Source of the DNA: Actinacidiphila rubida
GTDB taxonomy: Bacteria; Actinomycetota; Actinomycetes; Streptomycetales; Streptomycetaceae
DNA: 64,000 nt
Assembly (NCBI RefSeq): GCF_900110255.1
Contig: NZ_FODD01000026.1
Location: 1 to 64,000, forward strand
Direction: 5' to 3'
The first letter of the stretch is position 1. Each line of letters starts with the position of its first letter. The notes below the pieces were generated by a model. That model saw only the letters and a list, made by a program, of their open reading frames with translations, searched no databases and was not told the DNA's origin. The translations under genes were made by a program, and so were the position numbers. Below, in pieces: positions 27,061-35,728 of the stretch.

Positions 27061-27402
27061 TCAGTCGGTCGCGGCGACGGCCTCGTCGACCGAGGTGTGA
27101 ATCGGGAACACCTTGGTCAGGCCGGTGATGCGGAAAATCTTCAGGATGCGCTCCTGGTTGCACACCAGACGCAGCGATCCCTCATGAGCGCGCACCCGCT
27201 TGAGCCCGCCGACGAGCACACCCAGGCCGGTCGAGTCGAGGAAGTCGACTCCCTCCATGTCCACGACCAGGTGGTAACTCCCGTCGTTCACGAGCTCCAC
27301 CAGCTGCTCGCGCAGCTTGGGCGCGGTGTACACATCAATCTCGCCGCCGACCTCGACGATCGTGCGATCGCCGACGGTTCGGGTCGACAGGGACAGGTCC
27401 AC
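27061..27402 (-). CDS. bldG: BldG anti-sigma-factor antagonist (STAS domain)
   Basis: A 113-residue STAS protein. The phosphorylated serine is in GVDFLDSTGLGVLVGGLKRV, and the rest (EVGGEIDVYTAPKLREQL, ITGLTKVFPIHTSVDEA) agrees closely with the Streptomyces BldG sequence. BldG, when unphosphorylated, binds anti-sigma factors and is needed for aerial mycelium and antibiotic production. I chose the GTG at 27402, with GGAGGATCC just upstream, over the upstream ATG at 27423. The kinase-like partner lies immediately downstream and the helicase gene is divergent. Confidence 0.95.
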   Translation of the reverse strand: MDLSLSTRTVGDRTIVEVGGEIDVYTAPKLREQLVELVNDGSYHLVVDMEGVDFLDSTGLGVLVGGLKRVRAHEGSLRLVCNQERILKIFRITGLTKVFPIHTSVDEAVAATD

Positions 27403-27589
27403 GGATCCTCCAGCACCTTGCATCGACGCGGCGCCCCCCTGGGGCTACCCACCGAAGGTAACGGTCGTAGGGGGCCTTCCTCACCGAAAGGTAGGGCAAG
27501 GATCGGCAGCCGCGATGGCATTCAATCACTTCGTAGCGGGCCAGCACGACGCCTTACTGCGATTGTCCGTCACGCCGGTGACACACTGA

Positions 27590-30181
27590 GTGCCGATGGC
27601 CCAGGATCATCTTCCGCAGTCGGCGCACGGGCGCCCGTCTCCCCGGACCGCTCTTGAGCGGCTCTCCGCGGGGGACGACCGTGCCGTACGCATCACCCAT
27701 ACGGAGCACCTGCCCCCGCGGGTCGGCAGGCATGCATCCTGGCCGGAGGGCATCCGGGCAGATGTTGTGGAGGCGATCCGGACAGCCGGGATCGACCGTC
27801 CGTGGGAGCACCAGGCCCGCGCCGCCGCCCACGCGGTCCGCGGCGAGTCCGTGATCGTCGCGACCGGCACCGCGTCCGGGAAGTCGCTGGCGTACCTGGC
27901 ACCGGTCCTCAGCGCCCTCATGGACGGCGCGGAGCCGGGCGCCGGCGCCCGCGGCGGCTCGGCCACCGGCGGGCGCGGCGCGACCGCGCTGTACCTCGCG
28001 CCCACCAAAGCGCTGGCCGCCGACCAGCGCCGGGCGGTCGCGGCACTGGCCGCGCCCCTCGGCCACGCCGTCCGCCCGGCCGTCTACGACGGCGACACCC
28101 CCTTCGAGGAGCGCGAATGGGTGCGGCAGTACGCCACCTACGTGCTCACCAACCCCGACATGCTGCACCGCGGCATCCTGCCCGGGCACGCCCGCTGGTC
28201 CTCCTTCCTGCGCAGCCTGCGCTATGTCGTCATCGACGAGTGCCACACCTACCGCGGCGTGTTCGGCTCGCACGTCGCCCAGGTACTGCGCCGCCTGCGG
28301 CGGGTGTGCGCCCGCTACGGCGCCGATCCGGTGTTCCTGCTGGCCTCGGCGACCGCGGCCGACCCGGCGCACTCGGCCGGACGGCTGACGGGCCTGCCCG
28401 TCGCCGAGGTCACCGAGGACACCTCGCCACGCGGCGAACTCGCCTTCGCCCTGTGGGAGCCGCCGCTCACCGAGCTGTCCGGTGAGCACGGCGCGCCGGT
28501 GCGCCGCACGGCCACCGCCGAGTCCGCCGAACTGCTGACGGACCTCGTCCTGCAGGGCGTCCGCACCGTGGCCTTCGTGCGCTCCCGGCGCGCCGCCGAG
28601 CTGATCGCCCTCATCGCCCAGGAGCGCCTCGCCGAGATCGACGCCTCGCTCCCCGGCCGCGTCGCGGCCTACCGCGGCGGCTACCTCGCCGACGAGCGCC
28701 GCGCCCTGGAGCGCGACCTGCACTCCGGCCGCCTCCTCGGCCTCGCCTCCACCTCCGCCCTGGAGCTGGGCGTCGACGTCAGCGGGCTCGACGCGGTCCT
28801 GCTGGCCGGCTACCCGGGCACCCGGGCGTCCTTGTGGCAGCAGGCCGGCCGCGCGGGCCGCACCGGGCAGGGCGCACTGGCGATCATGGTCGGCCGCGAC
28901 GACCCGCTGGACACGTACCTCGTGCACCATCCCGAGGCGATCTTCGAGCGCCCCGTGGAGTCCACCGTCCTCGACCCGGACAACCCGTACGTGCTCGCCC
29001 CGCACCTGTGCGCGGCCGCCGCCGAGCTGCCCCTCACCGAGGCCGACCTGGACCTGTTCGGGCCCGAGGCCGCGTCCCTGCTGCCGCAGCTGGAGCAGCG
29101 GGGGCTGCTGCGGCGCCGGGCGGCGGGCTGGTTCTGGACCCGCCGGGAGCGGGCCGCCGACCTCACCGACATCCGCGGCGAGGGCGGTACGCCCGTCCAG
29201 GTGGTCGAGGCCGGGACGGGCCGGCTCCTCGGCACGGTCGACGCCGGCGCCGCCCACACCACCGTCCACGACGGCGCCGTCCACCTCCACCAGGGCCGCA
29301 CCTACGTCGTCCGGCACCTGGACCTGGAGGACTCCGTCGCCCTGGTCGAGCGCGCCGACCCGCCGTATTCGACGATGGCTCGCGACACCACCGAGGTGCG
29401 GGTCCTGTCCGACGAGCTCGAGGAGCCGTGGGGCGAGGCCCGGATCCACTTCGGCTCGGTCGAGGTGACCCACCAGGTCGTGTCCTACCTGCGCCGCCGG
29501 CTCATCACCGGCGAGGTGATGGGCGAGACCAAGCTGGACCTCCCGCCGCGCACCCTGCGCACCCGGGCCGTGTGGTGGACGGTCACCGAGGACCAGCTGG
29601 ACGCGGCCCGCATCCACCCCGAGGAGCTGCCCGGCGCCCTGCACGCCGCCGAGCACGCCTCGATCGGCCTCCTTCCGCTCTTCGCCACCTGCGACCGCTG
29701 GGACATCGGCGGGGTCTCCATACCCCTGCACGCCGACACCGGGCTGCCCACCGTCTTCGTCTACGACGGCCACCCGGGTGGCGCCGGCTTCGCCGAGCGC
29801 GCCTTCCACACCGCCCGCACGTGGCTCACGGCCACCCGGGAGGCCATCGCCGCGTGCGAGTGCGACTTCGGCTGCCCCTCGTGCGTCCAGTCCCCCAAGT
29901 GCGGCAACGGCAACGACCCCTTGGACAAGGCCGCGGCCGTCCGCCTCCTCGACTGCCTGCTGGCCGCGGGCGCGGCGCAGGAGGCGGCGGGTGAGGGCGG
30001 CGACGGGGCCGCGCCCGGGGACGGCACCGGCCCCGACACCGAGGCCGGGCCGGAGCCCGAGGACGGCTCGCCCACGGCCCCGCCCGAGGCACGGACCGAG
30101 GCAGGGACCGAGGAGCGACCCACGGCCCCGCCCGAGGAGCGACCCGGTCCGGACGCCCCGGAGGGCGAGGGCCAGCGCTAG
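27590..30181 (+). CDS. DECH-box helicase of the helicase/secretion neighbourhood (DUF1998 C terminus)
   Basis: About 860 residues of superfamily 2 helicase. Motif I is ATGTASGKSLAYLAPVL, motif II is VIDECHTYRG (DECH), motif III SATAADPAH, and the second RecA domain shows STSALELGVDVSGLDAVL and QQAGRAGRTGQG. The C terminus carries four cysteines in CECDFGCPSCVQSPKCG, the DUF1998/MZB zinc-site pattern, followed by a Glu/Pro/Ala tail. It is conserved next to actinobacterial Tad-like pilus genes, though its role in DNA repair or RNA metabolism is not settled. Start GTG 27590 or ATG 27596, neither with a clear ribosome binding site. Its TAG stop overlaps the stop of the TadG-like gene on the other strand. 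Confidence 0.92.
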   Translation: MPMAQDHLPQSAHGRPSPRTALERLSAGDDRAVRITHTEHLPPRVGRHASWPEGIRADVVEAIRTAGIDRPWEHQARAAAHAVRGESVIVATGTASGKSLAYLAPVLSALMDGAEPGAGARGGSATGGRGATALYLAPTKALAADQRRAVAALAAPLGHAVRPAVYDGDTPFEEREWVRQYATYVLTNPDMLHRGILPGHARWSSFLRSLRYVVIDECHTYRGVFGSHVAQVLRRLRRVCARYGADPVFLLASATAADPAHSAGRLTGLPVAEVTEDTSPRGELAFALWEPPLTELSGEHGAPVRRTATAESAELLTDLVLQGVRTVAFVRSRRAAELIALIAQERLAEIDASLPGRVAAYRGGYLADERRALERDLHSGRLLGLASTSALELGVDVSGLDAVLLAGYPGTRASLWQQAGRAGRTGQGALAIMVGRDDPLDTYLVHHPEAIFERPVESTVLDPDNPYVLAPHLCAAAAELPLTEADLDLFGPEAASLLPQLEQRGLLRRRAAGWFWTRRERAADLTDIRGEGGTPVQVVEAGTGRLLGTVDAGAAHTTVHDGAVHLHQGRTYVVRHLDLEDSVALVERADPPYSTMARDTTEVRVLSDELEEPWGEARIHFGSVEVTHQVVSYLRRRLITGEVMGETKLDLPPRTLRTRAVWWTVTEDQLDAARIHPEELPGALHAAEHASIGLLPLFATCDRWDIGGVSIPLHADTGLPTVFVYDGHPGGAGFAERAFHTARTWLTATREAIAACECDFGCPSCVQSPKCGNGNDPLDKAAAVRLLDCLLAAGAAQEAAGEGGDGAAPGDGTGPDTEAGPEPEDGSPTAPPEARTEAGTEERPTAPPEERPGPDAPEGEGQR

Positions 30182-30561
30182 ACGCGTGCCGGGAGGGGGG
30201 CACCAGGGCCTGGGCCCGCCGGCCGGTCCGGCGGCTCGGCATCGGCGGGGCCCGCCCGGGAGCGGACCCTGGCCCCGCCGACCTGGACCACGACCTCGGC
30301 CACCTCGCCGGCCACCTGGCAGCCGCGCAGCCGCCCGCCCTGCGCCTCGGCCACCTCCGCGGCCAGCCGGCAGGCGGTCCTGGAGCCGTCCAACGCGTGG
30401 TCGGCCGCTGCGAGCGCGGCCAAGTCGGCGGCGCCGCCCGCACGGTGGCGGGCGACCACGGCCTGGCTCATGAACAGCGCCGCCGCGAACAGGGCGAGCA
30501 GCACTCCTATCGACCCGAGCGACCACACGGTGGCCGACCCGCGGTCGCCACGCCGTCTCAC
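30178..30561 (-). CDS. TadE/TadG-like secreted pseudopilin of the helicase/secretion neighbourhood
   Basis: A 127-residue protein with a short basic N terminus followed by the prepilin-like stretch RGSATVWSLGSIGVLLALFA and then a helix containing GAADLAALAAADHAL, the hallmark of TadG/Rv3660c-type proteins. The tail is Pro/Gly-rich. It is probably inserted in the membrane by its N-terminal helix and takes part in the Tad-like pilus or secretion apparatus. Its start overlaps the stop of the TadE gene by four bases (ATGA), indicating translational coupling in the tad operon. Confidence 0.82.
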   Translation of the reverse strand: MRRRGDRGSATVWSLGSIGVLLALFAAALFMSQAVVARHRAGGAADLAALAAADHALDGSRTACRLAAEVAEAQGGRLRGCQVAGEVAEVVVQVGGARVRSRAGPADAEPPDRPAGPGPGAPLPARV

Positions 30562-30956
30562 GGCCCGTCACCTCCTCCCACGGAGTCCTCGGCGAGCGCC
30601 GCGGCCTCGGCGGTCAGCGTCACCGGGAAGCGGGGCGCCGGCACGGTGATCCGCACGCGGACCATGTCCCCGTCCCGCCGCACGCTCACCTCCGCCCCCG
30701 CGGGCGCGGCTTCCCGTGCTGCCTGCAGTACCTCGGAGGACGGTTCCGACCGGGCAGCCTCGCGCGCCCCGGCGCGGGCCGCGTCCACGCACCGCACCTG
30801 GGCCACTGCGGCCATCACTCCCCAGATCAGCAGCCCGGTGAGCGTGACGAGGAGGGGGATGATCATCGCGGTCTCGGCCGTCACGTAGCCGCGATCGCCC
30901 GCGTGCGTCCGGCCCGGCGGCCCGATCCCCCCGGTACGGGACTCAGAACGGCACAT
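30558..30956 (-). CDS. TadE-like pseudopilin
   Basis: About 132 residues. The N terminus has GYVTAETAMIIPLLVTLTG, the TadE pattern in which a Gly-x(4)-Glu type prepilin site precedes a single membrane helix. The outer part is a small alpha/beta domain with VRCVDAARAGAREAARSE. TadE proteins are minor pilins needed for assembly of Flp pili. It overlaps the DUF4244 pilin-like gene upstream by 14 bases and the TadG-like gene downstream by 4, so translation is coupled. Confidence 0.82.
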   Translation of the reverse strand: MCRSESRTGGIGPPGRTHAGDRGYVTAETAMIIPLLVTLTGLLIWGVMAAVAQVRCVDAARAGAREAARSEPSSEVLQAAREAAPAGAEVSVRRDGDMVRVRITVPAPRFPVTLTAEAAALAEDSVGGGDGP

Positions 30957-31272
30957 GGAGGGCCTTCTCGATCACTCCGCTGAGCGCGGTGCGCACCGGC
31001 CCGCTCGTCACGATCTTGTAGAGCACCGCCGCGAACCCGCACGCGGCGATCGTGCCCACCGCGTACTCCGCCGTGCTCATCCCCGCCTCGGCCGCACCGC
31101 GGCACCTTCGAAGCCGTCGCGCGAGCCACGGCGGCGTCCTGCGGGCCTTGCGCCGCCGGGTGCCGGAGCCGGCCGGGACCGTGGCGCGTGTCGTTGTGGT
31201 GGCCTTGGTGCCGGCCGTGGTGCGCTCCATGGTGTCGGCCGTGGCGCCGCTGCTGGTGAGGGTGTGGTTCAT
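30943..31272 (-). CDS. DUF4244 Flp-pilin-like protein
   Basis: A 109-residue protein. A Thr-rich then Arg-rich N terminus of about 60 residues precedes GMSTAEYAVGTIAACGFAAV, the type IVb prepilin-like segment (Gly-Met then Glu at +5 of the presumed mature end), then a short hydrophilic tail. This is the DUF4244 family, thought to be the major pilin-like subunit of actinobacterial Tad systems. The first 60 residues would be removed by a prepilin peptidase; no peptidase gene is in this window. The long leader is unusual for a Flp pilin and the real start may be further in. Confidence 0.8.
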   Translation of the reverse strand: MNHTLTSSGATADTMERTTAGTKATTTTRATVPAGSGTRRRKARRTPPWLARRLRRCRGAAEAGMSTAEYAVGTIAACGFAAVLYKIVTSGPVRTALSGVIEKALHVPF

Positions 31273-31331
31273 CGCGTCCTCCTGGTGTTCGGTGGGTGGG
31301 TTCCGGCGTATCCGCCGGGTGTTGGGGGGGC

Positions 31332-31391
31332 CTGCTTTGGGTGCTGCTTTGGGTCCTGATCTGGGGTCTGATTCGGTGTCTGGCGTCGGGT
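31332..31391. repeat. five degenerate 12-bp tandem units between tadC and the pilin gene
   Basis: Five consecutive 12-base units are visible: CTGCTTTGGGTG, CTGCTTTGGGTC, CTGATCTGGGGT, CTGATTCGGTGT, CTGGCGTCGGGT. They lie in the 168-bp gap between the tadC stop and the DUF4244 start, where a promoter or RNA processing site for the abundant pilin could sit. They show clear signs of slippage duplication and decay. Confidence 0.6.
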
Positions 31392-31440
31392 GGTGGGGTT
31401 CAGGGTGTGCCGGGCGGTGGGACGGCCGCGGCGTGGCGGT

Positions 31441-32274
31441 TCAGGTCATGGCGCCTCCCAGCACGCTCCGGGCGAGGCCCATGACGACCGGAGCCACGCC
31501 GACGAGCAGGAACGCGGGCAGGAAGCAGACGCCGAGGGGCGCCGTGGCCAGGACCGCGGCCTTGCGTGCCCGCGCGAGGGCCGAACGGCCGTGCGCGGCA
31601 CGGATGTCCGCGGCGAGCCGGGCCATCTCGGCGACCGGCGCACTGCCCGTCGTGGAGGCCCGGGCCAGGCAGCGGGCCATCTCATGCGCCCCCGCGAGCC
31701 GGCCCAGACGCAGCCAGCACTCCGCGGGCTCCGCGCCGAGCCGCAGCTCCGCCTGAACGCGTGTCAGCGCCGCGCCCAAGGACCCGCCCATGCAGTCGCC
31801 GACCGCGCCCGCGGCCTCCCCGGGGGTGGCTCCCGCCGCCAGACAGGCGGCCATCAGGTCGGCGCACAGGGCGATGTCGGACGGATCGGCCTCCGATCCG
31901 CCCGGCGGCGCTGCGGAGCCGGACCGACGCACGGCCCGCCACTGCGCCGCCCCGGCTCCCAGCAGCGCGCCCGGGACGAGACCCGAGCCGCCGCCCAGGA
32001 GGCCGCCCAGGAGCGCGCCCGCGGCCGCTCCCCCGCCCAGCGGCGCCGCGCGCTCCCGCAGGCGCCGGGGGATGCGTGCGGAGCCGTCCGGCGAGGTCCC
32101 GCGGACACCGTTGCCGCGTGCCCGTCGGCGGCGCGCCGCCGGATCGAGCGCTCCGCGCAGCTGGCGTGCGGCAGCGAGGCGCTCGCGGACCTCGGCCAGG
32201 ACGAGCAGGAGCGCAAGTGCCGCTGCCGCCAGGGCCCCGGTCGTCCCCAGCCTGTGGACAGTCTCGGCGTTCAC
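31441..32274 (-). CDS. tadC: TadC-like pilus assembly membrane protein (T2SSF family)
   Basis: About 277 residues. It has an N-terminal membrane helix (ALAAAALALLLVL), a helical GspF-type domain (LCADLMAACLAAGATPGEA, then CLARASTTGSAPVAEMARLA) and C-terminal membrane helices (TAPLGVCFLPAFLLVGVAPV). TadB and TadC form the inner-membrane platform on which the TadA ATPase acts. The start is a GTG at 32274 that overlaps the tadB stop (GTGA), so the two are translationally coupled. A stretch of small Gly/Ala residues near 85-110 may be a further membrane segment. Confidence 0.85.
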   Translation of the reverse strand: MNAETVHRLGTTGALAAAALALLLVLAEVRERLAAARQLRGALDPAARRRRARGNGVRGTSPDGSARIPRRLRERAAPLGGGAAAGALLGGLLGGGSGLVPGALLGAGAAQWRAVRRSGSAAPPGGSEADPSDIALCADLMAACLAAGATPGEAAGAVGDCMGGSLGAALTRVQAELRLGAEPAECWLRLGRLAGAHEMARCLARASTTGSAPVAEMARLAADIRAAHGRSALARARKAAVLATAPLGVCFLPAFLLVGVAPVVMGLARSVLGGAMT

Positions 32275-33689
32275 GACGCCCGCCTCCCGCCAAGCCGTGC
32301 CGATCCCGGAGGTTTCGGGCGTCCTCCTTCGGCCACGCGGATGATGCGCGCGGTCCAGGCCAGCCCGCCCCACTCCAGGGCGACTCCGAGCGCCAGGCAG
32401 ACCAGCCCCGGCAGCGTGTGCAGCAGCACCCGGGAGGGGTCGGCGCCCAGTCCGGCTCCCAGCACCACGCCGAACAGCGGCAGCAGCGCGAGCAGCACCG
32501 CCGTCGACCGCGGGCCCGCCAGCTGCGCCCGCAGGTCGTCCCGCTGGTCGGCCTCGGCTCTGAGCGCGGCGGCCACCCGGTCCAGCGCGGCCGCCAGGCC
32601 GGCGCCGCCGTCCACCGCGACCTGCCAGCAGGCCGCGACGGCCGCCAGCCCCCGAGTGCCCTCGTTCCGTCCGGACGCGGCCCGCAGCGCCTGGGGCACG
32701 TCCCCACCGAATCGGGCGGCAGAGCACAACAGCCCTGCGGCCGACGCCAGTTCCGGCATGTGTGCCCAGCCGGCGGAGTCCACCGCATCGGCCAGCGCGG
32801 CGTGCGGCGGGCGCCCTGCCCGCAGATCGCCGGCCAGCGTCACGCACAGTGCCCCGACGGCCGCCGCGCCCCGCTCCGCGGCCGCCCGCTCAGCCCGGCG
32901 GCGCAGAGCCCGTCCCGCGGGGCCGACCGCCGCGAGGCCCGCGAGCACCGGCACCAGCGACGCGGTGGCCAGCCCGGCCGCCACCCCGACCGGCACGCAC
33001 GCCACCTCAGGCCGCATCACCCGCCTGTGCAGCCGGGCAAGGTGTCCAACCCGCCGTCGCGGGGTGCGCGTTCCGGAAACGGCGTCCCGTGGGACGGCGC
33101 CAGGTCGAGGGTCCTCGGCGCGGGCTCGCGGCGTTCCGTTCGGCCGCACATCCCCTGGCGGTGCGGCGAGCGAGACGAAACCTGCCGCCGGCGGGCGCGG
33201 GCGCGCCCCCTCGCGCATCGGCCGGGAGGCGCGCACCGATCCAGCCGAACGAGGGCTGTGATCCGTTCGCCTGCTCCTGCTCGGAGCACGACGCCGCGTC
33301 CCGAGTGTGCTCGGCGCCGCATTCGCAGCCGCCATCTCGCCGACAGGCTTGTCCTGTTGAGCCGAGTCGCACGGTTCCGCAGGGGTGCCGTGCCCGACCA
33401 GCCCGAGCCCCGGCTGCCGTGCCGCTTGGTTCTCGGGGCCATGTCCTGCGGGCTCGGCGGCCCGCGGAGCGGACGACCCGGGGGCGCGGAGACCGCGCAG
33501 GGCGGACACCAGCGCTGCGAGCAGTTGACCGAGTGCGGAGCCCTTGCGCCCGGGAGCCCGTGCGGGGCCCTCCAGGAGGCGGCGGGCACGCCGCTGCTGC
33601 GTGGAGCCTGAGGTGGCCGCCAAGGCCGCCAGAAGGGCGCACAGGGCCGCTGCCGCGACGACGGCCACGGGCGGCGCGTGCCCGATCAT
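32271..33689 (-). CDS. tadB: TadB-like pilus assembly membrane protein with long disordered insert
   Basis: About 472 residues. One N-terminal membrane helix (VAVVAAAALCALLAALAA) is followed by an unusually long Pro/Arg/Ser/Ala-rich stretch (about residues 40-215), then membrane helices (VGVAAGLATASLVPVLAGL), the GspF/T2SSF domain (TLAGDLRAGRPPHAALADAV) and final membrane helices. Other TadB proteins in this neighbourhood are much shorter, so the 150-residue linker is odd; it contains no frameshift that I can see. The ATG overlaps the tadA stop (ATGA), so translation should depend on tadA, which is interrupted here. Confidence 0.82.
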   Translation of the reverse strand: MIGHAPPVAVVAAAALCALLAALAATSGSTQQRRARRLLEGPARAPGRKGSALGQLLAALVSALRGLRAPGSSAPRAAEPAGHGPENQAARQPGLGLVGHGTPAEPCDSAQQDKPVGEMAAANAAPSTLGTRRRAPSRSRRTDHSPRSAGSVRASRPMREGARPRPPAAGFVSLAAPPGDVRPNGTPRARAEDPRPGAVPRDAVSGTRTPRRRVGHLARLHRRVMRPEVACVPVGVAAGLATASLVPVLAGLAAVGPAGRALRRRAERAAAERGAAAVGALCVTLAGDLRAGRPPHAALADAVDSAGWAHMPELASAAGLLCSAARFGGDVPQALRAASGRNEGTRGLAAVAACWQVAVDGGAGLAAALDRVAAALRAEADQRDDLRAQLAGPRSTAVLLALLPLFGVVLGAGLGADPSRVLLHTLPGLVCLALGVALEWGGLAWTARIIRVAEGGRPKPPGSARLGGRRAS

Positions 33690-33988
33690 GGCGCACCCGC
33701 CGAGCAGAGCCGGGCCAGACGCTCCCAGCCCGGGCCGTGCCCGAAGTCGCCGCCCGCCTCGCGGACGAGCGCGGGCACGGTGGCCACGAAGCCGTCGGCG
33801 CCGCGCCCGAGGACATGGATCTCGGCGAGCCGCCGACCGCCCGCGGCGTCGCGCTCCAGATGGACGACGACCGAGAGCGCGGCGGCCAACTGGCTGTGCA
33901 GGGCGGCCCGGTCGAGTCCCGCCGTGCTGCCGAGCGCCTCCAGACGTGCGGGCACGTCGCTCGCCGCGTTCGCGTGGACCGTGCCGCA
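33686..33988 (-). pseudogene. tadA: tadA ATPase, C-terminal part (separated by the element)
   Basis: The last 100 codons of the TadA/CpaF secretion ATPase, beginning at the TGC that completes the split codon at the left repeat: residues CGTVHANAASDVPARLEALG, which is the conserved His-box region, then the C-terminal helical part. No start codon of its own belongs to this fragment (an in-frame ATG-like start appears only downstream at 33955). The N-terminal part lies 9.2 kb away at 43,222-44,076. Its TGA stop overlaps the tadB ATG. As long as the element is in place, this half is unlikely to be made. Confidence 0.92.
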
Positions 33989-33995
33989 CCCGCCC
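33987..33995. other. left attachment core (9-bp direct repeat)
   Basis: CACCCGCCC on the plus strand at 33,987-33,995 is repeated exactly at 43,223-43,231. Left of it is tadA coding sequence; right of it is the element end with GAGTGAACG and then AACC. It is the crossover core left by serine-integrase recombination. Confidence 0.88.
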
Positions 33996-34052
33996 GAGTG
34001 AACGCACTAACCGTGCACGTAGGCTCATCGGGCCGGACCGAAGGGAACACCA

Positions 34053-35600
34053 GTGCCAACCGTCGTGATCTACGACCGCCTGAGCAGGCTGTATGCCGAA
34101 GAGGCACCCGACCACCGAATAGCAGCCTGCAAGGCGTACGCGGCCGCCCGGGGGTGGGAGGTCGTCCACATTGCCATGGACACCAACGTCAGCGGCGCCA
34201 GCAAGCTAGAGGACCGGCCCGGCATGCGCGAGGTACTGGCCTGGCTGCCACGCGCTGACTACGTCCTGGCCGCCAAACTCGACCGCTACGCGCGCAGTGT
34301 CCTGGAGTTTCAGCGACTGCTAGACGCCGCTAAGGCCACTAAAGCAACGATCGTCACCGCTGACGGAGTAGTGTCCCCCGAGAATTCCTCGCTGATCGCT
34401 AACGTGCTCGCTGCTTTTGCTGAGTATGAGCGCGACATGATCACGGCCCGGATCACGGCCAGCAAGGAACACTTTCGCCAGCGCGGAAACCACCTGGGCG
34501 GTATCGCGCCGTATGGCTACGCCGTGTCCGGCCCGGTGAATAACAAGCGCTGGGTGATAGACGAGCCGGCAGCTGCCATTCTGCGCGAGTGCGCCGACAA
34601 GCTGATCAATCACGGGGGCAGCCTTACGGCTATGGCACGCGACCTGAACGAGCGAGGCGTATTGCCACCCGCCGAACACGCCCGCCAGCGAGACGGCCGG
34701 AAGTTGCGCGGGCAGGTATGGCACTCCACAACGCTGCGAGACGTCCTGTACACCCCTGCCGTCCGTGGCTGGCTTATCCAGGCCACCCCTGGCACCCGCC
34801 GCAGTGCGCTGACCAATCAGCCGGTGCTCGACGCTGAGGGAAACCCCGTGAGCGCTGGCCCGGCCATCCTGGACGCCGAAACCTGGTCTGCCGTCCGCGC
34901 GATTGTCGATGGCAAGTCCGTTGGCCGTGGCGCCCCCCGTGGCGGTAAGTCGCTTCTGCTGCATCTCGCTGTCTGCTCTGAGTGCAATGGGCCCATGTAC
35001 CGCCAGCGCCGAACGGTCAACGGCAAGGACTACAGCACGTATGTATGCCGGGCGGGTGTCGGAAAGCATGGTGCCCACCGCCCGAACGTGATTACCGCTC
35101 GATACCTCGAAGAGATGGTGACTGCGGACTACTTGAAGCGATTCGGGTCGTTCGCGCTTATGCGCTGGCAAGAGGCGGACGGTAGCGCAGTTCTACAACT
35201 CGCTGAGGTAACGACCCAGTTGGACAACTTGGCGGGCAACCTGGCCAATCTGCCTGCGGGTGGTCGGGCCGCTCAGCGGGTCACGGCTCAGATCACCGCG
35301 CTAGAGGCTCGGGTCACTGAATTGGAGGCTGAGGCCGAACACGCCGTAGGCCGCTGGGTGGACGCTGGCGGGACTGTGGCGGACGCATGGGCGCAGCGCG
35401 AGACAGACGGGCGACGGAGCCTCCTGGGCGACCTGGGAGCGCGCGTAGTGGTCCGCCCGGCTACTCCTGGCGCGGTGCGCAGATTCGACCCTCAGCGGGC
35501 AGACGTGACGTACGCCGGTCCGGCATGGATGCGGGACGCTGACCCGTTCGCCGTCCGACTCGCTGAGATAGAGCTAGAAGAACTGCTAGGCGACGCCTGA
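34053..35600 (+). CDS. int: large serine recombinase (integrase)
   Basis: A 515-residue integrase of the phiC31/Bxb1 type. The N-terminal catalytic domain has IYDRLSRL with the nucleophile at Ser11, the VSGASKLEDRPGMREVL stretch, LDRYARSVLEFQRLLD, and AAFAEYERDMITARI. The recombinase domain follows (GGIAPYGYAVSG, about residues 150-290) and then a zinc ribbon (LAVCSECNGPMY with a later YVCRAG), a coiled-coil region (about 375-450) and a short tail. It would recombine the attP of the element with attB in tadA; excision needs a directionality factor. It starts with GTG, with GAAGGGAA upstream, 58 bp from the left core. No frameshift, so it is probably active. Confidence 0.96.
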   Translation: MPTVVIYDRLSRLYAEEAPDHRIAACKAYAAARGWEVVHIAMDTNVSGASKLEDRPGMREVLAWLPRADYVLAAKLDRYARSVLEFQRLLDAAKATKATIVTADGVVSPENSSLIANVLAAFAEYERDMITARITASKEHFRQRGNHLGGIAPYGYAVSGPVNNKRWVIDEPAAAILRECADKLINHGGSLTAMARDLNERGVLPPAEHARQRDGRKLRGQVWHSTTLRDVLYTPAVRGWLIQATPGTRRSALTNQPVLDAEGNPVSAGPAILDAETWSAVRAIVDGKSVGRGAPRGGKSLLLHLAVCSECNGPMYRQRRTVNGKDYSTYVCRAGVGKHGAHRPNVITARYLEEMVTADYLKRFGSFALMRWQEADGSAVLQLAEVTTQLDNLAGNLANLPAGGRAAQRVTAQITALEARVTELEAEAEHAVGRWVDAGGTVADAWAQRETDGRRSLLGDLGARVVVRPATPGAVRRFDPQRADVTYAGPAWMRDADPFAVRLAEIELEELLGDA

Positions 35601-35683
35601 GCAACCCATGGCGCCCCGCTGAGCGGTCCCTGAGTGGACTTGCCCAGTGGGGCGTTTCTATGTCCGCAGAAAGGCGCTTAGGG

Positions 35684-35716
35684 TTTTTGGTAGGTGGCCT
35701 AAATTTTTGGCAGGTG
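35684..35716 (+). repeat. two copies of TTTTTGGNAGGTG, 20 bp apart
   Basis: TTTTTGGTAGGTG (35,684) and TTTTTGGCAGGTG (35,704) are spaced two helical turns apart, just upstream of the small ORF at 35,729. Related copies ATTTTGGTACGTGG (38,927) and ATTTTGGGAGGTG (39,382) lie just upstream of the ORFs at 38,962 and 39,400. They are candidates for a shared operator or translational signal of the element. Confidence 0.45.
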
Positions 35717-35728
35717 ACGAATCATCAA

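Noticed and set aside
34320..35171. 283-residue minus-strand frame inside the integrase gene
   Set aside because: It is wholly antisense to the clearly conserved integrase.
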